Source: Candidatus Methanosphaera massiliense (lineage in GTDB: Archaea; Methanobacteriota; Methanobacteria; Methanobacteriales; Methanobacteriaceae). Taken from it: a stretch of 64,000 nt of DNA. Shown here one piece after another: positions 28,111 through 38,087 of this stretch (position 1 is its first letter; each line of letters starts with the position of its first letter). The stretch lies in assembly GCF_028890305.1 (NCBI RefSeq), contig NZ_JARBXM010000001.1, forward strand, positions 870,501 to 934,500, read 5' to 3'. The notes beneath the pieces are model-generated. The model worked only from the letters and a program-made list of their open reading frames with translations, searched no databases and had not been told where the DNA came from. A program made the position numbers and the translations under genes.

Positions 28111-28182
28111 GCCGGGGTAGGATAGTGGTTATTCTTCGGGACTGTGGATCCCGTGACTCGGGTTCGATTCTCGGCCCCGGCC
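28111..28182 (+). tRNA. tRNA-His (GTG)
   Basis: Acceptor GCCGGGG/CCCCGGC, loop CTGTGGA with anticodon GTG, discriminator C. The next three bases happen to be CCA. Confidence 0.93.
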
Positions 28183-28227
28183 CCATTTAAAAAAAATCTT
28201 ATTTTTATATTAGCTAAATTTATATTT

Positions 28228-28302
28228 GCTCCGATAGTGTAGTCCGGCCAATCATTTCGGCCTTTCGAGCCGAAGACTCGGGTTCGAATCCCGGTCGGAG
28301 CA
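28228..28302 (+). tRNA. tRNA-Glu (TTC), copy 2
   Basis: Identical to the copy at 27816-27890, while the flanks differ. A recent duplication or gene conversion within the cluster. Confidence 0.95.
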
Positions 28303-28442
28303 TTTATCATAACTTTTTCTACTAAAAATTATTATTTAATCATAACTGTTTCTTATAGTTTTTTAGATTTTAACTAGTTAGTTATATGATTATTAGAACA
28401 AGTTTTTTTTATAAATTTAAAAGGGTAATAAAAAAAGAGTAA

Positions 28443-29027
28443 TTAGTAGATTTTTTTATTTTCTACTTCTTTCATAAATCTATTTTTGATTTCAGATGCA
28501 CTAATATCAATAATTGGTGCTTTTGTATTTCCAGGTTTAACTTTTATATGTACAAATACCGGACCTTCTTTACTTAATATGTCTTCCATATCTATGTTAT
28601 CAGTACTTTCTCTAGCATCAATATAGTATACTTCTTTATATCCAATTGTCTTTGCAATATCTGAGAAGTTTATCTTAGAAGCATATGTTTCCTGGGAACC
28701 TGTTGAACCATAAGCCTCATTATCTATTAATGTAATAATTAGATTTCTTGGATTTTGTGCATATACTGTTATAAGTTCACCAAAATTCATTAATAGGGAT
28801 CCATCACCATCAATAACTATTACTTTACGGTTATCATTTTTTTCTTCTAATGCTAGTGATAGACCTAAAGCTATTGGTGTTGCCATTCCCATTGATCCAG
28901 ACATGTAGAAATTTTTTGTTCTATCAAATAATCCATATAATTCTCTTGATGGGAATCCAATATTTGAGATAACTAGTTCTTCATCTAAATCTTCCACAAT
29001 CTTTTTTATAGCATCATATCTCTGCAT
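28443..29027 (-). CDS. comE: Sulfopyruvate decarboxylase beta subunit
   Basis: 194 aa, the thiamin-diphosphate-binding half of sulfopyruvate decarboxylase, which makes sulfoacetaldehyde in coenzyme M synthesis. The TPP motif runs from GDGSLLMNFGEL (about residue 77) to DNEAYGSTGSQ. GSMGMATPIALGLSLAL is also typical. Its ATG overlaps the stop of comD by one base, so the subunits are translated together. comC and purM lie upstream in the same direction. Confidence 0.93.
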   Translation of the reverse strand: MQRYDAIKKIVEDLDEELVISNIGFPSRELYGLFDRTKNFYMSGSMGMATPIALGLSLALEEKNDNRKVIVIDGDGSLLMNFGELITVYAQNPRNLIITLIDNEAYGSTGSQETYASKINFSDIAKTIGYKEVYYIDARESTDNIDMEDILSKEGPVFVHIKVKPGNTKAPIIDISASEIKNRFMKEVENKKIY

Positions 29028-29533
29028 TATTCCACACTCCTACTCCAGTAGCTGATTTCAAATAGTAATGCTATTGGTTCTCCTGATATTTCTGATAAGT
29101 CCCATGCTTTTTTCACTATTTCTCTTGTCTCATTAGGGTCTTTTACTTGTTCATATTTCAGGTCTAGACTGTCAAGTATTTTTGTTGTTGCTTTACTCAT
29201 TGGGAATTGTCCGTATACTTTTTCTCCTAATGATCCTCTGTGGCTAATAATCATTAGTATGGGGAAGTTGTATAGTTTCATTAGTGATGCTATTACGTTT
29301 ACACTGTTTCCTAGTCCTGAGTTTTGCATGAGAATTGCTGGTTTTAATCCTCCCATATATGCTCCTGCACAGATTCCGAATCCTTCTTCTTCTCTTGTGA
29401 CTGGAACGTGTTTTATTTCTTCATCTTCTTCTATGAGTTTTAGTAATTTTTTTAAGTTAGCACAAGGTACGCTGACTATGAAGTTTATGCCAGCATCTTT
29501 TATTCCCTTGTAGATTACATCTGTTGTATCCAA
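29027..29533 (-). CDS. comD: Sulfopyruvate decarboxylase alpha subunit
   Basis: 168 aa, the pyrimidine-binding half of the TPP enzyme. [36 protein letters not shown] (the catalytic Glu region at about residue 47) and [17 protein letters not shown] are visible. It pairs with ComE, encoded directly downstream; in some methanogens the two are fused. Coenzyme M pathway, cytoplasmic. Confidence 0.93.
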   Translation of the reverse strand: MDTTDVIYKGIKDAGINFIVSVPCANLKKLLKLIEEDEEIKHVPVTREEEGFGICAGAYMGGLKPAILMQNSGLGNSVNVIASLMKLYNFPILMIISHRGSLGEKVYGQFPMSKATTKILDSLDLKYEQVKDPNETREIVKKAWDLSEISGEPIALLFEISYWSRSVE

Positions 29534-29633
29534 AAATAATCACGCCTTATATTATTTGTATTTGTTGAGTTAGTATTTTTTTCCTTATTTATTAGTTTAG
29601 TTTTTTGTAATATAAGATTGGTGTGTTTTTTAT

Positions 29634-29662
29634 AAAAAAGAGTTTTAGGGTGGTGGTGATGA
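29634..29662 (-). terminator. C-rich/oligo-T 3' end after comC
   Basis: Minus strand: ACTCATCACCACCACCCT, then AAAACTC and six T. Confidence 0.5.
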
Positions 29663-29677
29663 GTTTGATTTTTTAGT

Positions 29678-30709
29678 TTATTCTTCGAAGTATGATTCGA
29701 TGTCTAGGTCTTTTGCTTCTGCGATTTCTATTAGTTGTTTGTATAGTACTGGGTCTACTGGGGTTCCGTTTTCATGGTTTTTGTTTATGTTTTCTATTTC
29801 ACGGTCTCCTGGTATTACTCCGTTTTCTTCTCTTATTTCACTTACGAATCTGTCTACGTAGAATTTGAATTGCATGGATCCTGCAAAGTGTTCTGGGTCT
29901 ATTGCTATTAGTAGGTCTCCTTTTGTACACATTTCATCAGGTGTTGCGGTTCCTTTTACTTTTTCTCCATATTCTGCTCCTACTAGTGGTCCTGCTAGTA
30001 ATTCAAACATGAATGCTAGTGCATATCCTTTGAATCCTCCGAATGGTAGGATTGATCCTTCTAGTCCTGCTGCAGGGTCTGTTGTTGGGTTTCCATCCTT
30101 GTCAAGTGCGAGGCCTTCTGGTATTTTTTCTCCTTTTCTTTTGGATTCTAGTAGTTTTCCTCTAGCTGTTACACTTGTTGCCATATCTACACATATGTAG
30201 TTGTGTATGTCATCTGATGGTATGCTTATTGTTATAGGGTTTGTTCCGAGTAATGCTTTTTTACCGCCAAATGGTGCCATTGCTGGTTCTGTATTTGATA
30301 TTACTATTCCTATCATATCTTGTAGTGATGCTAAATCTGAGTAGTATCCTGCTATTCCATAGTGGTTACTGTCGTGTATTCCTACTATTCCTACTCCTGT
30401 TTCACTTGCTTTTTTCACTGCTAAATCCATTGCTTTTACTGTTACGTAGTGTCCGAATTTATGATTTCCGTTTATCAGTGCTGTTGATGGTGATTCTTTT
30501 TCTATTTCATAATCACCTTCTGTTTTTATTGTTCCAGCGTTTATACTTTTTATGTATTGTGGAAATCTTCCTAGTCCGTGTGTTGAGAATCCTTTTAGGT
30601 CTCCGTCTGTTATTACATCAGCTACTATGGATGCTTCATTTTTTTGTACTCCATATGCTAGTAATATTTCTTCGATTAGTTTTGATTCATTTTCTATACT
30701 TATCTTCAT
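29678..30709 (-). CDS. comC: L-sulfolactate dehydrogenase
   Basis: 343 aa of the malate/L-lactate dehydrogenase type 2 family. In coenzyme M synthesis it oxidises sulfolactate to sulfopyruvate with NAD. Visible signatures: GHKFGHYVTVKAMDLAV, GIVGIHDSNHYGIAGYYSDL (catalytic His region), GGKKALLGTNPITISIPSD and GSILPFGGFKGYAL. The neighbouring comD and comE support ComC over plain malate dehydrogenase. It starts 45 bases after purM. A C-rich 3' element separates it from comD. Confidence 0.88.
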   Translation of the reverse strand: MKISIENESKLIEEILLAYGVQKNEASIVADVITDGDLKGFSTHGLGRFPQYIKSINAGTIKTEGDYEIEKESPSTALINGNHKFGHYVTVKAMDLAVKKASETGVGIVGIHDSNHYGIAGYYSDLASLQDMIGIVISNTEPAMAPFGGKKALLGTNPITISIPSDDIHNYICVDMATSVTARGKLLESKRKGEKIPEGLALDKDGNPTTDPAAGLEGSILPFGGFKGYALAFMFELLAGPLVGAEYGEKVKGTATPDEMCTKGDLLIAIDPEHFAGSMQFKFYVDRFVSEIREENGVIPGDREIENINKNHENGTPVDPVLYKQLIEIAEAKDLDIESYFEE

Positions 30710-30754
30710 TGTTTCGCCTCTTATTTATTGATTGTTTTTCGTTAATTTATGAAA

Positions 30755-31783
30755 TTATAATTCTATATTTTCGTTATTATATGTGTTTATGAGTACTCTG
30801 TTTTTCTCATCTTCCTGTATTTTTCCGATTACATATGTGTCATGGTATTTGTTTAGTATTTCTAGTGCTTGGTCTTTGTATTTTTCATCGAGTATTACTG
30901 CAAATCCTATGCCCATATTGAATACGTGGTACATTTCTTTGTCTTCTATGCCTGTTGCCTGTATTGCTTTGAATATTGGTAGTGGTTCTGGTAGGTTATC
31001 TATTATGTATGTCATGTTGTGGTTTAGTCTTTTTAGATTACTGAATCCTCCACCTGTTATATGTCCTAGTCCATGTACTTCAACATCTGAGTTTAGTAGT
31101 TCTATTATTGGGTCTACGTAGATTATTGTTGGTTCTAGCAGTGCTTCACCTACTGTTACTGAGTTGTCTGTTGGTAGTTTGTCTGTTACTTTGTAGTTAG
31201 CTATGTCCAGCAGTGCTTTTCTTGCTAGGCTTAATCCGTTACTGTGTACTCCACTACTGGTTATTCCTAGTATTATATCTCCATCTTTTATTTCTGTTCC
31301 TGTTATTATTTTGTTTTTGTCTACTGTTCCTATACCTGTTCCTGCTAGGTCAAAATCTTTTATTATTTTTGGTAAGGATGCTGTTTCTCCACCTATCATT
31401 GCTATTTTGGCTTGTTGACATCCTGCTTTTAGTCCTTTTCCTATTTCTTTTGCTATTTCTGGGTTTGGATGTTCTACGGCTAGATAGTCTACCATTGCTA
31501 TTGGTTCTGCTCCCACACATAGTATGTCGTTTACAACCATAGCTATACAGTCTATTCCTACAGTATCATATTTTTCCATTTGTTTTGCGATTAGTATTTT
31601 ACTTCCTACGCCGTCGGTACTCATTGCTATTGCTTTTTTTCCAAAGTCTACTAGTGCTGCGAAGTGTCCCTTGTTTTTTATTATATTTCTGTATTCTATT
31701 GTTTCTGCTAGTTCTCCTGTTAGTGCTTGTACTGTTTGTTCTTCTAGACTAATATCTACACCTGCTTCAGAGTATGTTACCAT
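30755..31783 (-). CDS. purM: Phosphoribosylformylglycinamidine cyclo-ligase (AIR synthetase)
   Basis: 342 aa. Closes the imidazole ring in purine synthesis using ATP. It begins [20 protein letters not shown] and carries [49 protein letters not shown] and [15 protein letters not shown], all typical of PurM. The leader carries an 11-base G run (C run in the RNA) about 47 bases before the ATG. The gene is probably co-transcribed with comC. Confidence 0.95.
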   Translation of the reverse strand: MVTYSEAGVDISLEEQTVQALTGELAETIEYRNIIKNKGHFAALVDFGKKAIAMSTDGVGSKILIAKQMEKYDTVGIDCIAMVVNDILCVGAEPIAMVDYLAVEHPNPEIAKEIGKGLKAGCQQAKIAMIGGETASLPKIIKDFDLAGTGIGTVDKNKIITGTEIKDGDIILGITSSGVHSNGLSLARKALLDIANYKVTDKLPTDNSVTVGEALLEPTIIYVDPIIELLNSDVEVHGLGHITGGGFSNLKRLNHNMTYIIDNLPEPLPIFKAIQATGIEDKEMYHVFNMGIGFAVILDEKYKDQALEILNKYHDTYVIGKIQEDEKNRVLINTYNNENIEL

Positions 31784-31829
31784 TTTCTCACCTGAATATT
31801 TTTTTTATAAAATTATTTCTTTTCGTGTT

Positions 31830-31840
31830 GGGGGGGGGGG
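31830..31840. repeat. G11 homopolymer in the purM leader
   Basis: Eleven G on the + strand, about 47 bases upstream of the purM start; on the transcript it is a C11 tract. The longest such tract in the window. Confidence 0.95.
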
Positions 31841-31969
31841 TTTAGTTTTAACGAAAATATTTTTTCATGAATTAATTGTTCATTAATTAATTAGTTATTA
31901 ATTATTTATCTCTTTCATAATTTTTATATATTCAGATAATTTTTTTATTTTTGTTGGGTGCATGTTATG

Positions 31970-32020
31970 TAAAAATAAATGAGTATTGTTTAGGTTGGTG
32001 GTTAGGTGAGGGAGGTTAGG
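31970..32020 (-). terminator. C-rich 3' region after fttA
   Basis: Downstream of the fttA stop the minus strand holds about 30 bases with no G: CCTAACCTCCCTCACC, then TAACCACCAACCTA, followed by a T-rich part. CCTAACC and its variants recur several times. Confidence 0.5.
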
Positions 32021-32040
32021 TATGAGAGAGTTTACTTTTA

Positions 32041-33945
32041 TTATTGTAGTCTTGTTGTTTCAAGATTCATTGGTGTTTTTGTTTCTATCTTATATGACCT
32101 GTATATACTACTTGCCAGGTCTAATGCTTTGTATGCATCTCCGTGGCATACTAGTATTTTATCTGGTTTTGGTGATAGTCTTCTTACATATTCCATTAAT
32201 TGTTTTCTGTCACTGTGTCCACTGAATCCATCGATTGTTATTACTTCTAGGTTTATGTGGAATAGTTGTGTTACTCCATCTTTTTCTAGTGGCACTTCTT
32301 CGAATCCTTTCTGTATTCTTCTTCCTAGTGATCCCTCTGACTGGTATCCTACAAATATGATACTGTTCTTTTCGTCTTCACATAATTCTTTGAAGTATTC
32401 TACGGAGTTTCCTCCTGTTAACATTCCTGATGTTGATAGAATTATGCATGGTTCTGGGTTATCTATGAGTTTTCTTCTTTGTTCATTGTTTGTTACTTTT
32501 TCGAATACATCTGATATGAATGGATTTTTACCTATGTGGAATATTTGGTCTCTTAGGTCGTTGCTTAAGTATTCTGGGTGTGCTGTGTGTATTGCTGTTG
32601 CTTCCCAAATCATTCCGTCTATGTATACTGGTACTTCTTTTAGTATTCCATGGTTTATGTATTCTTCTAGTACTATCATTATTTCTTGTGCTCTTCCTAC
32701 TGCAAATACAGGTATAAGCACTTTTCCGCCTCTGTTGAGTGTGTTGTATATTGTTTTTATTAGTTCTTTTTCTGCTGTGTTTCTTGTTGGTGTTACGTCT
32801 TCATGTCCTCCGTATGTACTTTCCATTACTAGTGATTCTATTCTTGGGAATCTTGTTACGGATGGTTCTAGCAGTCTGCTTTTCTCGTTTTTGAAGTCAC
32901 CAGTGTATACAAAGTTGTGTTTTCCGTCTCCTATGTGGAGGTGTGCCATTGCTGATCCTACAATGTGTCCTGCATTATGTAGTGTTAGTCTCATATCTGG
33001 TGATATGTCTGTTACTTCTCCATAATCTAGTGTTATTGTTTTGTTTATTGTTTCTTTCACATCTTTTATGTTGAATGGTAGTGGATCGTCTTCTCTGTGT
33101 GATATATCTATGTGGTCTTGTTGTAGTAGTGTCATCATGTCTCTTGTTGGTGTTGTACAGTATGTTGGTCCCTGGTATCCGTAATGGTATAGGTATGGTA
33201 CGAATCCGGAGTGGTCTAGGTGTGCGTGTGTTATGATTACAGCGTCTAGGTCGTTAAGGTTGAATTCTGGCACGTTTAGGTATGGGTATGATGTTTTATC
33301 ATCGACTCCTGCCACGTTTACTCCACAGTCTAGTATTACTTTACTGTTTGGTGTCTGTAAAAATAGGCAGGATCGTCCTACTTCTCTGAATCCTCCTAGG
33401 GATGTTAGTCTTACCCAGTCGTTATCGAATTCTGCTTCTCTGTGTATTCTTTTTCCCAGTCTTTGTAGGAATTCTTTTCTTTCTTTACTGTTTCTTCTTA
33501 GTGTTAATCTTATTCTCTGTATTGTTTCTGAGGTTATTGGTGGTGTTCTTAGTATTTTTGGTGCCCATCCTGTCTGTTTTACTATTTCACGTGATGTTGC
33601 CCCATATTTTCCTATTACCAGTCCTGGTTTTTTGGATTCTATTATTACTTCACATGTTACTTCGTCAAAGGATATGTCTGTTATATCTGCATCTTTTGGT
33701 ACTATTTCCTCTATTTTTTCTATTGTTTCTGTTGGGTCTAATAGTACTGATTTGTCTGATCTGATGATGATTCTTTTTCTGATATCTTTTGCCAGGTCTC
33801 TTATGATGTTTCCGTTGTCTTTGATTATTTCAGGATTTTTGGTGTATATGACTATCTCTGGACCTTCGAATTCTACTTTTGCTAATTTTACTCTTTCGGG
33901 TAAACGTTCAGTAATTTTTTCTGTGATCTCTTCGATCATACTCAT
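32041..33945 (-). CDS. fttA: FttA/aCPSF1 transcription termination nuclease
   Basis: 634 aa, the usual length. Residues about 1-140 are the KH domains ([20 protein letters not shown]). Then comes the metallo-beta-lactamase domain with the zinc motif THAHLDHSG at about 240 and [13 protein letters not shown]. The beta-CASP domain carries [14 protein letters not shown] and STSGMLTGG, and a C-terminal FSGHSDRKQ follows. The family is the archaeal CPSF73 homologue that cleaves nascent RNA and ends transcription. psmB lies upstream in the same direction. A hairpin sits in its leader and an unusual C-rich stretch follows its stop. Confidence 0.95.
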   Translation of the reverse strand: MSMIEEITEKITERLPERVKLAKVEFEGPEIVIYTKNPEIIKDNGNIIRDLAKDIRKRIIIRSDKSVLLDPTETIEKIEEIVPKDADITDISFDEVTCEVIIESKKPGLVIGKYGATSREIVKQTGWAPKILRTPPITSETIQRIRLTLRRNSKERKEFLQRLGKRIHREAEFDNDWVRLTSLGGFREVGRSCLFLQTPNSKVILDCGVNVAGVDDKTSYPYLNVPEFNLNDLDAVIITHAHLDHSGFVPYLYHYGYQGPTYCTTPTRDMMTLLQQDHIDISHREDDPLPFNIKDVKETINKTITLDYGEVTDISPDMRLTLHNAGHIVGSAMAHLHIGDGKHNFVYTGDFKNEKSRLLEPSVTRFPRIESLVMESTYGGHEDVTPTRNTAEKELIKTIYNTLNRGGKVLIPVFAVGRAQEIMIVLEEYINHGILKEVPVYIDGMIWEATAIHTAHPEYLSNDLRDQIFHIGKNPFISDVFEKVTNNEQRRKLIDNPEPCIILSTSGMLTGGNSVEYFKELCEDEKNSIIFVGYQSEGSLGRRIQKGFEEVPLEKDGVTQLFHINLEVITIDGFSGHSDRKQLMEYVRRLSPKPDKILVCHGDAYKALDLASSIYRSYKIETKTPMNLETTRLQ

Positions 33946-33969
33946 GGTTTCACTCTCTCTTTATCTATT

Positions 33970-33993
33970 GATAATTTTTACATGTAAATTATC
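33970..33993 (-). promoter_or_regulatory. Hairpin in the fttA leader
   Basis: On the minus strand, GATAATTT and AAATTATC form a perfect 8-bp stem with an 8-base loop (ACATGTAA), 25-48 bases before the fttA ATG. It could be an RNA hairpin or a protein site. Confidence 0.4.
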
Positions 33994-34379
33994 TTCATGA
34001 TTTGTTGTAATTTTGTTGTAATATTATTTTTTTTAGTTAAAAAATTCTTTTAGAAAAATAATGTATGCGATTTTTTAACTAATTATTTTTTGAAATAAAT
34101 AGTCTTATTTTTTGTTTTATAAGTTGAGTTTGAATAATAGTTTATTCTCATGTATTCTACGTAGTGTTTTTTTTTATTGTTTAAGTTGATTTTTGGATAA
34201 TCTCTATAATTAGTATTTGTGAGTTTATCATAACTTAAAAAAAATTGTTATTATGTTGGCTATTTTTTGTAGAATTACATGTTAAAAATAATTAATAATA
34301 ACTTTGTTTGTTGTTATATATAATTGTTTTATCTTAATTAGTATAATTTTTATTAGATGTTGGTATTTTTTTTCTTTAG
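33994..34379. other. Intergenic tract between fttA and psmB
   Basis: AT-rich sequence with the fttA promoter region; no gene seen. Confidence 0.5.
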
Positions 34380-34400
34380 AAAAAAGGTAGTGGTGGGGGT
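34380..34400 (-). terminator. C-rich/oligo-T 3' end after psmB
   Basis: Minus strand: ACCCCCACCACTACC followed directly by six T. Confidence 0.55.
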
Positions 34401-34417
34401 TATATTTTTTTTCGTGT

Positions 34418-35038
34418 TTACATGTTTTCTTTTATTTGTGCTATTTCTTCTCGGGTGTATATTTTCATTCCGTCTTCTGTTATTGTTGCTAGTCTGTAGT
34501 GGTTTCCGGAGTATACGTCTCTTTCCATTGCTGAGGTTATTGCTTTTATTGCTACTTCTTTTCCTTCTTCTACGGTTATGTCTTCATTGTATCTGTCTTC
34601 TAGTACTCCTAGTGCGTATGGTGATCCTGATCCTGTGGATATGCATTTGTCTTCTATGTAGCTTCCACTTGGGTCCATGGAGTATAGTTTTGGTCCTTTT
34701 TTGTCTACTCCACCTACAATTGTTTGTACGTAGAATGGTTGTGATTTTAGGATGTTACTTGTTAGTACTGCTAATGAGTCTATTGACATTTCTTTTTCGT
34801 TTCTTAGTTTGTATAGTGATATTTCTGCTTTGAGTATGTCCATTAGTGATTGTGCGTGTGATACTGTTCCTGCGATTGTTGCTCCTATTTTATCATCTAG
34901 TTGGAAGAGTTTGTCTGCATTTTTATTTGCTACTAGGCTTCCCATGGTTGCTCTGGTTTCGGTTGCTAGTACAACTCCGTCTTTGCAAACAAATCCTACT
35001 GTTGTTGTTCCTTTCATATTTTTGTCTGTGTCGTTCAT
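34418..35038 (-). CDS. psmB: Proteasome beta subunit
   Basis: About 206 aa, the catalytic subunit of the 20S proteasome. A short propeptide ends in KG before the catalytic Thr (TTTVGFVCKDGVVLATETRA), with the catalytic Lys and Asp/Glu in the usual places and the GSGSPYALGVLE stretch near residue 135. The start at 35038 (MNDTDKN) is chosen over 35062 because GAGGTG lies 7 bases upstream, and related archaeal PsmB proteins start with similar short leaders. The alpha subunit is not in the window. Confidence 0.95.
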   Translation of the reverse strand: MNDTDKNMKGTTTVGFVCKDGVVLATETRATMGSLVANKNADKLFQLDDKIGATIAGTVSHAQSLMDILKAEISLYKLRNEKEMSIDSLAVLTSNILKSQPFYVQTIVGGVDKKGPKLYSMDPSGSYIEDKCISTGSGSPYALGVLEDRYNEDITVEEGKEVAIKAITSAMERDVYSGNHYRLATITEDGMKIYTREEIAQIKENM

Positions 35039-35327
35039 GGATTTACACCTCATTTCTTTCATATTTTTGTGATTTGTTTATTATTTTTATTTTTTTTTTA
35101 ATGTATTGTTTTATGAAATAATTTTTTTGATAATAATAACATTTTTTCTTATGATTTTTTGTTTTTTTATTTCATTTATTATACATTAAATTTTTTTTAT
35201 TATTTTTTTATTATTTGTTTTTACGATAATAGTTTATTAATTTTATTTTATATACTTTTGGTTATTAAAATGTTTCTTGAAATAAATTTATGAAACAATT
35301 ATTTCTTAATTAGTATGATTTTTATAG
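35039..35327. other. Intergenic tract upstream of psmB
   Basis: Very T-rich on the + strand; it contains the psmB promoter. No gene seen. Confidence 0.5.
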
Positions 35328-35353
35328 AAAAAGTATAAAGTGGGGGGGGGGAA
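35328..35353 (-). terminator. 3' end with C10 run after the Mrp gene
   Basis: Minus strand: ten C (the G10 run at 35342-35351 on the + strand), then ACTTTATAC and five T. It starts 16 bases after the stop. Confidence 0.5.
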
Positions 35354-35368
35354 GTGTTAATACATGTA

Positions 35369-36226
35369 TTAGTCTTTAGTCATGTATTTTTCTTTAATTG
35401 TTTCTGCAATTTTCATGAATTCTTTTGCTGCTGCAGATTCAGGTTCTGATTTAACAATAGGTTGGTCGAATTTATCTGCTGATTCAGATACACTTGTTCT
35501 GAATGGTAAATCTCCCAGATAATCTACATCCATTGCTTCTGCGAAGTCTTTTCCTTTTGTATCTCCGAAGAGGTTAATCTTCTCGTTACAGTGTGGACAT
35601 TCGAAGTAGGACATATTTTCGATTAAACCTATTTTATCTATGTGTAGCATTTTTGTCATGGTTACACATTTTGTTACATCTTCTTCTGATACTGAGCTTG
35701 GTGTGGTTACCATTACTGCTGCGTCAAGGTCTGGTATCATCTGAAGTACTGTTAGTGGTTCGTCTCCTGTGCCCGGTGGGTTGTCAAATATCATAACATC
35801 AAGATTGCTCCATGCTACATCTGATATTAATTGTTTGATTGCACCTGTTTTTTGTGGTCCTCTCCATATGATTGGTGAACCTGTGTTTTCTATTAGAAAT
35901 GCCATGGATGCAACAAGTATACCGTCATCTGTTTCTACTGGTATTAACTTGTTTCCTTTTACATTTAGTTTTTTATCTTCTATTCCTAACATTTTAGGTA
36001 CGTTAGGTCCATGAATGTCTACATCATATAATGCTGTTTTTAATCCCATTGCATTAAATGCTTGAGCTAAATTAACAGCAACAGTGGATTTTCCTACTCC
36101 ACCTTTACCACTCATAACTGCTATTTTATATTTGATGTGTGATAAGTTACGAGTTATATTAATATTTTGTTCCATTATAGCTTTCTTATCTTCTTCGGAT
36201 AATCCAGCTCCATGTTCATGTGCCAT
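35369..36226 (-). CDS. Mrp/NBP35-type Fe-S carrier ATPase
   Basis: 285 aa, P-loop ATPase that assembles and carries 4Fe-4S clusters. Deviant Walker A SGKGGVGKSTVAVNLA at about residue 40, LYDVDIHGPNVPKMLG, DNPPGTGDEPL, and the cluster-binding pair in FECPHCNEK at about 212. It has its own ribosome site (AGGAGTTAT) and stands alone. It could supply clusters to the many Fe-S enzymes of methanogenesis, together with SufBC encoded at 60-62 kb. Confidence 0.93.
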   Translation of the reverse strand: MAHEHGAGLSEEDKKAIMEQNINITRNLSHIKYKIAVMSGKGGVGKSTVAVNLAQAFNAMGLKTALYDVDIHGPNVPKMLGIEDKKLNVKGNKLIPVETDDGILVASMAFLIENTGSPIIWRGPQKTGAIKQLISDVAWSNLDVMIFDNPPGTGDEPLTVLQMIPDLDAAVMVTTPSSVSEEDVTKCVTMTKMLHIDKIGLIENMSYFECPHCNEKINLFGDTKGKDFAEAMDVDYLGDLPFRTSVSESADKFDQPIVKSEPESAAAKEFMKIAETIKEKYMTKD

Positions 36227-36478
36227 TTTTTTATAACTCCTTATATTGAAAAATGATAATAGAATATAAGTTTTTTTTAGCTAAGTATTTTAATTTATCG
36301 TTGTCTTATTTTTTTATATATTCTATAATAATTTTTATGCTTTTGCTGTTTTATAAAATTAATCATTATCAATCATAAAAATTAGTTTTGAATAAAACGA
36401 ATAATACCTGTTATTGCATAAAAAAACACAAACAGACAAACAAAAAAATAAAAAAAAGAAAAAGAAAAACCCGAAAAA

Positions 36479-37387
36479 CTATAAAATAGAACTCTCAGGA
36501 AGTATTTTTACTAATGTATGATCATACATCTTAGATTTTTTAATCTCAGCAATATCACCTAAACGATAATCCTCAACCATAACATCACTAATCTCATCAT
36601 GATACTCATCATAAGGTAACTTTACACGAACACCGTCAAGCTGACTAACAATACTCATAGGAGAATTAATATGAGCAACATCAGGAACCTTCCTCTCCAA
36701 AGCAATCTTAGTAATAACAGGTGAAACAATTAACGGGTCATCATTAAGATCCTCTTTCTGTTTAGAAATAATATCCTCAGCAGTAGAAACAAGTTTTCTA
36801 AGAGCACGGATATTCTCCCCACGTTTCAACCTTCTAGGTATACGGCCAAAACCAGCAACATAAGCATTAGCATTAATCTCTTCTGCAGGAATCTCAGGAC
36901 TACCAGTTACAATAACAGGAATATCAATATCCTCAAATAAGAATTTCTTCTTACGAATACAGTCTTCAAAACTACCTAATGAAAAGATTGCAAGGTCATG
37001 CTCCTCAATTAAATCCTTCTCACGCTTGCTAATCTGTGAAATACCCTTACCAGCACCACGGGCAAGACCAATCATATTAGTCTTAGTACCATACCGTCTA
37101 AGATACTCAGCAATATCACAGGCAGCATGAGGTAAATGCTGACGTGCAAGAGTAGGAGATACAACAGCAATCTCAGTACTAGCTAAAGGAGAAAGCTCCA
37201 CATCACCAAGTAAATCCTTAGCCTTATCTTTAATTTTACCAGTGTCCTCTGCAGGAACAGCTATAGTTAATGTAATATCAAGTTGTGATGCATTCTTTTG
37301 TAAAATAAATCCACCAAGATCCTCAATCAACTCTTCCATCTCATAATGTTTGTGGACTCCACCAGTATAAGTCATTGTTTCATACAT
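36479..37387 (-). CDS. Methanogenesis marker protein 7 (McrC-related)
   Basis: 302 aa. It opens [20 protein letters not shown] and carries [40 protein letters not shown] and [20 protein letters not shown]. These match the marker-7 family, found only in methanogens and related to McrC (a similar R-G-x3-I-S pattern occurs in McrC). Members are thought to help methyl-coenzyme M reductase activation; the exact role is not established. It overlaps the preceding gene by 16 bases. Confidence 0.8.
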   Translation of the reverse strand: MYETMTYTGGVHKHYEMEELIEDLGGFILQKNASQLDITLTIAVPAEDTGKIKDKAKDLLGDVELSPLASTEIAVVSPTLARQHLPHAACDIAEYLRRYGTKTNMIGLARGAGKGISQISKREKDLIEEHDLAIFSLGSFEDCIRKKKFLFEDIDIPVIVTGSPEIPAEEINANAYVAGFGRIPRRLKRGENIRALRKLVSTAEDIISKQKEDLNDDPLIVSPVITKIALERKVPDVAHINSPMSIVSQLDGVRVKLPYDEYHDEISDVMVEDYRLGDIAEIKKSKMYDHTLVKILPESSIL

Positions 37388-37893
37388 AATTCATTCTCCA
37401 GAAATTCATATCTTTTATTAACACGTTTAATAATACTTCTTGATACATTCTTATGTGAAGGAACAATAATAACATTATCGCCCTCCACATTTATATCCAT
37501 ATAATCAGGCATAACAACATAATCATAATCCTCATCAACAAGAGTAAAACCCATGTCTAACAAGGTATCCTTAAGAAAATCACTATACACTTTAACCAGA
37601 ATATCCTTCCTGTATCTCTTTCTATTCAAATTATTCTTATTTAAATTCTTAAGTCGGATAATAGCATTCTCATCAACATCAGTACCAAATTTATCGCTTA
37701 GCATGAAGATATTATCAAATATCTGAGGATAAGTATTTAATTTAACAGGAATCACCGGAATATCACACTTTGTCTCAGATAAAAGAATTGCCACATCAGC
37801 ATCCCTAATCTCTGAAGGTTTAACTACAGTATAATCAGTTATTCCAGACATTTTCAGAATATCTTCACACATTGGTGTTGTTATAATTTTCAT
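37372..37893 (-). CDS. Methanogenesis marker protein, probably marker 5
   Basis: 173 aa. Sequence such as [40 protein letters not shown] and [20 protein letters not shown] fits a methanogen-only family usually encoded next to marker protein 7. I believe this is marker 5 (DUF2112-like), but the number is uncertain. No catalytic motif is visible; the alternation of strands suggests an alpha/beta fold. It is translationally coupled to the marker 7 gene. Confidence 0.6.
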   Translation of the reverse strand: MKIITTPMCEDILKMSGITDYTVVKPSEIRDADVAILLSETKCDIPVIPVKLNTYPQIFDNIFMLSDKFGTDVDENAIIRLKNLNKNNLNRKRYRKDILVKVYSDFLKDTLLDMGFTLVDEDYDYVVMPDYMDINVEGDNVIIVPSHKNVSRSIIKRVNKRYEFLENELCMKQ

Positions 37894-38087
37894 ACTAAAT
37901 ACTTCTTTTAATTTAAATTCTTAATTAAATATTATAATTCTTATCACTATTACTTTTTCTTACAATAAAATCTAATAATCCTATTATACGTTTATATATT
38001 AATAAAAAATACATATAATAATCCTAAAAAAATAAAATGAAGAAAAAAGATAATAATATAATAATATCAATTTAAAAGGTGGTACGT

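Noticed and set aside
28083-28310. 75-codon minus-strand frame across tRNA-His and tRNA-Glu
   Set aside because: Its apparent sequence is the complement of two well-formed tRNA genes.
32006-33025. 339-codon open frame on the + strand opposite fttA
   Set aside because: It lies entirely antisense to a fully recognisable FttA sequence, has no ribosome site, and its composition (S/F/L/C-rich) is that of an antisense shadow.
33233-34000. 255-codon + strand frame opposite the fttA N-terminus
   Set aside because: Antisense to the KH and lactamase domains; no start signal.
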